Assembly: GCF_001427305.1 (NCBI RefSeq)
Contig: NZ_LMFZ01000045.1
Span: forward strand, 60,598-124,597
Source of the DNA: Duganella sp. Root1480D1
GTDB taxonomy: Bacteria; Pseudomonadota; Gammaproteobacteria; Burkholderiales; Burkholderiaceae_D
DNA: 64,000 nucleotides
Direction: 5' to 3'
Position numbers and translations under genes: made by a program. Every line of letters begins with the position of its first letter. Within the stretch, counting starts at the first letter, position 1. A model generated the notes under the pieces. It searched no databases and was not told the origin of the DNA. It was given only the letters and a program-made list of their open reading frames with translations. Of the stretch, positions 59,926-64,000 are shown piece after piece.

Positions 59926-62724
59926 ATGACCAAATCTGAGGCACAAACCAGGTCTGAATTAATCGACAAACAGCTGTACCAGGCGGGGTGGAATGTCAAA
60001 GATCCTACTCAAGTTGTCGAAGAATTTGACATCCTCACGTCTCTAGGAGACGGCGTGGCCGAACCGCGCACGCCCTACGAGGGCCGCCAGTTCAGTGACT
60101 ACGTCCTACTCGGCAAAGACCGCAGGCCGCTGGCGGTGATCGAGGCCAAAAAGACCAGCCGCGATGCCGCCATTGGCCGTGAGCAAGCGAAGCAGTACTG
60201 CTACAACATCCAGAAGCAATTGGGCGGCGAACTGCCGTTCTGCTTCTATACCAACGGCCATGAGCTCTATTTCTGGGACTTGGAGAACGTGCCGCCACGC
60301 AAGGTTATCGGTTTTCCCACGCGCGACGATCTGGAACGCTTTGCCTACATCCGCCGCAATCGCAAGCCGCTAACGCAGGAGTTCATCAACACCTCGATCG
60401 CCGGCCGTGATTATCAAATCCGCGCGATTCGCTCGGTGCTCGAAGGCATAGAGAAAAAGCAGCGTGATTTCCTGCTGGTGATGGCCACCGGCACGGGCAA
60501 AACCCGCACCTGCATTGCAATGGTCGATGCGCTGATGCGTGCTGGCCGCGCCGAGAAGGTGCTGTTCTTGGTTGACCGGATTGCGTTGCGCGAGCAAGCG
60601 CTGGCCGCCTTCAAGGAGCACATGCCCAATGAGCCGCGTTGGCCCAATGTCGGCGAAAAGCTGATTGCCACGGATCGCCGTGTGTACGTCGCCACCTACC
60701 CAACGATGCTGAACATCATCCGGGACGAGGCTCAGCACCTGTCACCGCACTTTTTCGACTTTATCGTCGTCGATGAGAGCCATCGCTCCATCTACAACAC
60801 CTTCGGCGAGGTGCTCAACTACTTCAAGGCCATCACGCTGGGCCTAACGGCCACGCCGACCGACATCATCGACCACAACACTTTCCAGCTTTTCCATTGC
60901 GAAGACGGCATTCCCACGTTTGCCTACACCTATGAAGAAGCCGTGAACAACGTGCCACCTTACCTCTGCAACTTCCAGGTCATGAAGATTCAGACCAAGT
61001 TCCAGATGGAAGGTATCAGCAAGCGCACCATTTCGCTGGAAGACCAGAAGAAGCTGATCTTGCAGGGCAAGGAGGTTGAAGACATCAACTTCGAGGGCAC
61101 CCAACTTGAAAAGCAGGTGATCAACAAGGGCACCAACACATTGATCGTCCGCGAATTCATGGAGGAAGCCATCAAGGACGCCAACGGCGTGCTGCCGGGC
61201 AAGTCCATCTTCTTTTGCGCCACCAAGGCCCACGCCCGGCGTATGGAAGAGATCTTCGACAAGCTCTATCCGCAGTACCACGGTGAACTCGCCAAGGTAC
61301 TGGTTTCGGACGACCCGCGCGTCTACGGCAAAGGCGGCCTGCTCGATCAGTTCACCAACAACGACATGCCACGCATTGCCATCAGCGTGGACATGCTCGA
61401 CACCGGCATCGACGTGCGTGAGATCGTGAATCTCGTCTTCGCGAAGCCGGTCTATTCCTATACCAAGTTTTGGCAGATGGTCGGGCGCGGCACCCGTCTG
61501 CTGGAAACCAGCAAGCCCAAGCCCTGGTGCGTGGAAAAAGAGGTGTTCCTGGTACTCGACTGTTGGGACAACTTCGAATACTTCAAGCTCAACCCCAAGG
61601 GCAAGGAACTGAAAGCCCAGTTGCCGCTGCCGGTGCGGTTGGTGGGCCTGCGCATCGACAAGATCGAAACGGCCAACGACAGCGGCCATGCTGATATTGC
61701 CACGCGCGAAATCGCCAAGCTCCGCGCGCAGATTGCAGCCCTACCCAAAGAATCGGTGGTGATCAAGGAAGCCACAGCCGTGCTGGTTCGGCTGGCTGAT
61801 GACAACTTCTGGATCAGCCTCAGCCACGAACGGCTGGAATTCCTGCGCTTGGAAATCAAGCCGCTCTTCCGCACTGTGTCCGAGGCCGACTTCAGGGCTA
61901 TGCGCTTCGAGCGCGACGTGCTTGAATATTCGCTAGCCGTTCTGAATAAAGACAAGGAACAGGCCGAAACAATTAAGGAAGGCATCGTCGAACAAATCAG
62001 CGAGCTACCGCTTTCGGTCAGCTTCGTGAAGCAGGAAGAGCCCCTGATTCGCTCCGCGCAAACCAGCCACCACTGGGCCAAAGCGGATGAAGACGCTTTC
62101 GACGAACTGATCGCTAAACTCGGCCCGCTGATGAAATTCCGCGAGCAACCCACCGGCCAGGAGCAAACCCACCTCGATCTGGCCGATGAACTGCACAAGA
62201 AGGAATGGGTGGAGTTCGGCCCGCAATACGAAGCCGTCAGCATCTCCCGCTACCGCGAGATGGTGGAAAGCCTGATAGCCGAACTCACCGAGCACAACCC
62301 AGTCCTGCAGAAGATCAAAAGCGGCCAAGCGGTAAGCAGCGAAGAGGCCAACGAACTGGCCGAGCTACTGCACGAAGAACACCCGCACATCACTGAAGGC
62401 CTGCTGCGTCAGGTCTACAAAAACCGCAAGGCACGCTTCATCCAGTTCATCCGTCACATCTTGGGTATTGAAGTGCTCAGGAGCTTTCCCGATGAGGTCG
62501 GCGCCGCCTTCGATCAGTTCATCCGCGCCCACACGGCACTCAGCAGTCGGCAGATGGAATTCCTCAACCTATTGAAGGGCTTCATTATCGAGCGCGAAAA
62601 GGTCGAGAAGAAAGACCTGATCAACGCCCCCTTCACGGTCATCCACCCGCAAGGCATCCGTGGCGTCTTCAGCCCGGCCGAAATCAACGAAATCCTGCAG
62701 CTGACCGAACGGTTGGCTGCCTAA
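59926..62724 (+). CDS. hsdR: Type I restriction enzyme, R subunit (HsdR, EcoEI-type)
   Basis: The 932-residue subunit has an N-terminal PD-(D/E)xK nuclease domain with Asp58 (RQFSDYVLL), Glu73 and Lys75 (VIEAKK). The helicase motor starts with Walker A ATGTGKT (186-192), then DESH box (Asp283-His286) and GLTATPTD, with the conserved QMVGRGTRLLE motif VI later. The C-terminal part contains the EcoEI-type helical region that binds the methylase core. It translocates DNA and cuts unmodified sites together with HsdM and HsdS. It is higher in GC than the recombinase genes before it, which suggests cargo of separate origin. Confidence 0.95.
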   Translation: MTKSEAQTRSELIDKQLYQAGWNVKDPTQVVEEFDILTSLGDGVAEPRTPYEGRQFSDYVLLGKDRRPLAVIEAKKTSRDAAIGREQAKQYCYNIQKQLGGELPFCFYTNGHELYFWDLENVPPRKVIGFPTRDDLERFAYIRRNRKPLTQEFINTSIAGRDYQIRAIRSVLEGIEKKQRDFLLVMATGTGKTRTCIAMVDALMRAGRAEKVLFLVDRIALREQALAAFKEHMPNEPRWPNVGEKLIATDRRVYVATYPTMLNIIRDEAQHLSPHFFDFIVVDESHRSIYNTFGEVLNYFKAITLGLTATPTDIIDHNTFQLFHCEDGIPTFAYTYEEAVNNVPPYLCNFQVMKIQTKFQMEGISKRTISLEDQKKLILQGKEVEDINFEGTQLEKQVINKGTNTLIVREFMEEAIKDANGVLPGKSIFFCATKAHARRMEEIFDKLYPQYHGELAKVLVSDDPRVYGKGGLLDQFTNNDMPRIAISVDMLDTGIDVREIVNLVFAKPVYSYTKFWQMVGRGTRLLETSKPKPWCVEKEVFLVLDCWDNFEYFKLNPKGKELKAQLPLPVRLVGLRIDKIETANDSGHADIATREIAKLRAQIAALPKESVVIKEATAVLVRLADDNFWISLSHERLEFLRLEIKPLFRTVSEADFRAMRFERDVLEYSLAVLNKDKEQAETIKEGIVEQISELPLSVSFVKQEEPLIRSAQTSHHWAKADEDAFDELIAKLGPLMKFREQPTGQEQTHLDLADELHKKEWVEFGPQYEAVSISRYREMVESLIAELTEHNPVLQKIKSGQAVSSEEANELAELLHEEHPHITEGLLRQVYKNRKARFIQFIRHILGIEVLRSFPDEVGAAFDQFIRAHTALSSRQMEFLNLLKGFIIEREKVEKKDLINAPFTVIHPQGIRGVFSPAEINEILQLTERLAA

Positions 62725-62739
62725 AAATCAAGGCATTCC

Positions 62740-64000
62740 ATGCTACAGAACAACCCCGAACTTAAAAGCAAGATCGATCAACTCTGGAACAAATTCTGGA
62801 GCGGCGGCATCAGCAACCCGCTCACCGCCATCGAGCAGATCACCTATCTGCTGTTCATGAAGCGGCTTGATGAGCTTGATCAGAAGCGCCAAGCCGACGC
62901 TGAATGGACGGGTGACAACTACACCTCCAAATTCGAAGGCAGCTGGATTCCTCCCGAATACCGCAGCCAGCCGGAACCCGAAAAATTCGCCATCGACAAG
63001 CGCGGCCTGCGCTGGAGCGAATTCAAGCGCATGCAGGCCCAAGAGATGCTGCAACACGTGCAGGGCAAGGTGTTTCCCTTCCTTAAAGACCTGAACGGTT
63101 CGGAGAGCAACTTCACCCACCACATGCGCAATGCCGTGTTCATCATCCCCAAGCCGGCCCTGCTGGTGGAGGCGGTGAAGACCATCGACGACATCTTCGA
63201 GGTGATGGAGCGCGATTCCCGAGAAAAGGGCCAGGCCTTTCAGGATATTCAAGGCGATGTCTATGAAATGCTGCTGTCAGAGATCGCCACCGCCGGCAAG
63301 AACGGCCAGTTCCGCACCCCCCGCCACATCATCAAGCTGATGGCCGATTTGGTGCAGCCGCAACTGGGCCACAAGATTGCCGACCCGGCCTGTGGCTCCG
63401 GCGGCTTTTTGCTCGGCGCCTATCAGTACATCGTCACGCAACTGGCTATCAAGGCGGAGAGCAAAAACCTCACACCCGATGAGGACGGCTTCGTGCGCAC
63501 CTCGGTCGCCGCTGCGCTCACCGAAAAAGCGCAAGCCATTCTGGCCAGCTCGCTCTGGGGTTACGACATCGACCAGACCATGGTGCGACTGGGCCTGATG
63601 AACCTGATGATGCACGGTATCGACGAACCGCACATCGACTACAAGGACACCCTCAGCAAGAGCTACACCGAGGAAGCCGGATACGACATCGTCATGGCCA
63701 ACCCACCTTTCACCGGCAGCATCGACAAGGGCGACATCAACGAGCACCTACAACTGGCCACCACCAAGACCGAGCTGCTGTTTGTCGAAAACATCTACCG
63801 CCTGCTGAAGAAGGGCGGCACCGCCTGCGTGATCGTGCCGCAGGGCGTGCTGTTCGGCTCCGGCGGCGCGTTTAGGACGCTGCGCCAGTTGCTGGTGGAG
63901 CGTTGCGATCTCAAGGCTGTAATCACCCTGCCCAGCGGCGTATTCAAACCCTATGCCGGTGTCAGCACCGCAATCCTGCTGTTCACCAAGGTTTGGGGGC
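62740..64000 (+). CDS. hsdM: Type I restriction-modification DNA methylase, M subunit (HsdM), cut off by the window edge
   Basis: The frame starts at ATG 62740, 15 bp after the hsdR stop, and stays open to the window end (about 420 codons seen; full length about 480-520). The N-terminal helical domain begins LQNNPELKSKIDQLW. The N6-adenine methylase domain shows motif I ADPACGSGGF (Ala214 onward) and motif IV NPPF (Asn321). It modifies host DNA and is the core for HsdR and HsdS; hsdS should follow outside the window. Confidence 0.95.
   Translation, partial: MLQNNPELKSKIDQLWNKFWSGGISNPLTAIEQITYLLFMKRLDELDQKRQADAEWTGDNYTSKFEGSWIPPEYRSQPEPEKFAIDKRGLRWSEFKRMQAQEMLQHVQGKVFPFLKDLNGSESNFTHHMRNAVFIIPKPALLVEAVKTIDDIFEVMERDSREKGQAFQDIQGDVYEMLLSEIATAGKNGQFRTPRHIIKLMADLVQPQLGHKIADPACGSGGFLLGAYQYIVTQLAIKAESKNLTPDEDGFVRTSVAAALTEKAQAILASSLWGYDIDQTMVRLGLMNLMMHGIDEPHIDYKDTLSKSYTEEAGYDIVMANPPFTGSIDKGDINEHLQLATTKTELLFVENIYRLLKKGGTACVIVPQGVLFGSGGAFRTLRQLLVERCDLKAVITLPSGVFKPYAGVSTAILLFTKVWG

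Larger units (their letters stand above)
53836..64000 (+). mobile_element. Tyrosine-recombinase island (Tn554-like / mobile-trio-like) carrying type I restriction-modification
   Basis: Four overlapping genes (tyrosine recombinases of 398, 500 and 780 residues, then a 157-residue coiled-coil protein) form one tight operon, followed by an HTH protein, hsdR and hsdM. The layout is like Tn554 (tnpA, tnpB, tnpC) and the 'gamma-mobile-trio' elements known for carrying defence genes. Recombinase codon use and GC differ from the chromosome to the left. The left end is only bounded by the terminator at 53.8 kb; the right end is beyond the window, so total size and cargo are unknown. Confidence 0.65.

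Overview
The window looks like the chromosome of a GC-rich betaproteobacterium of the Oxalobacteraceae, most like Massilia or a close relative. This is inferred from gene content and was not tested by any search. The signs are PEP-CTERM sorting tails, PrsR/PrsT and XrtA-type exopolysaccharide genes, a FeeM-like N-acyl amino acid synthase, PhaC, NadB and many secreted proteases. I see no rRNA, tRNA or CRISPR array.

Positions 1-7 kb hold a secreted subtilase, a FadB-type fatty-acid oxidation protein, a GNAT acetyltransferase, a periplasmic solute-binding protein and NadB. Positions 7-25 kb form an exopolysaccharide and PEP-CTERM region. It contains the sigma-54 activator PrsR, an acyltransferase/TPR pair and an operon of a fused GT2-GT4 glycosyltransferase, a Wzx flippase and a GT4 enzyme. 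Converging on that operon is a second one with a PEP-CTERM protein, a Wzz-type chain-length protein, a tyrosine autokinase and a methyltransferase. Next come an N-acyl amino acid synthase coupled to a vanillyl-alcohol-oxidase-type flavoenzyme, a PEP-CTERM-like protein, and PrsT. I read four good -24/-12 (sigma-54) sites in front of these PEP-CTERM and polysaccharide genes, which suggests a PrsR regulon. The exosortase XrtA, the Wza exporter and the kinase PrsK are not in the window.

Positions 25-37.5 kb mix signalling (Hpt protein, hybrid PAS kinase), an alpha/beta hydrolase, two secreted zinc proteases (an M4/M36-like gluzincin and an M35 aspzincin with a neighbouring stand-alone copy of its N-terminal domain), RodA preceded by a 37-codon remnant of PBP2, PHA synthase and a universal stress protein. 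Positions 37.6-41.1 kb are a Fur-boxed iron-uptake pair (TonB receptor and PepSY membrane protein). Positions 41-53.7 kb hold a PEP-CTERM trypsin-like protease, a single-domain response regulator, a two-partner secretion pair (FhaC-type transporter and a 1681-residue YDG-repeat exoprotein), a metzincin protease, a small membrane protein and a CAP-domain lipoprotein.

From about 53.8 kb to the end of the window lies a mobile island with lower GC and different codon use. It has three overlapping tyrosine recombinases (398, 500 and 780 residues) and a small basic coiled-coil protein, in a Tn554-like or 'mobile trio' layout. It is followed by an excisionase-like HTH protein, type I restriction subunit HsdR, and HsdM, which is cut off by the window edge. 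A perfect 13-bp inverted repeat lies across the first recombinase start.
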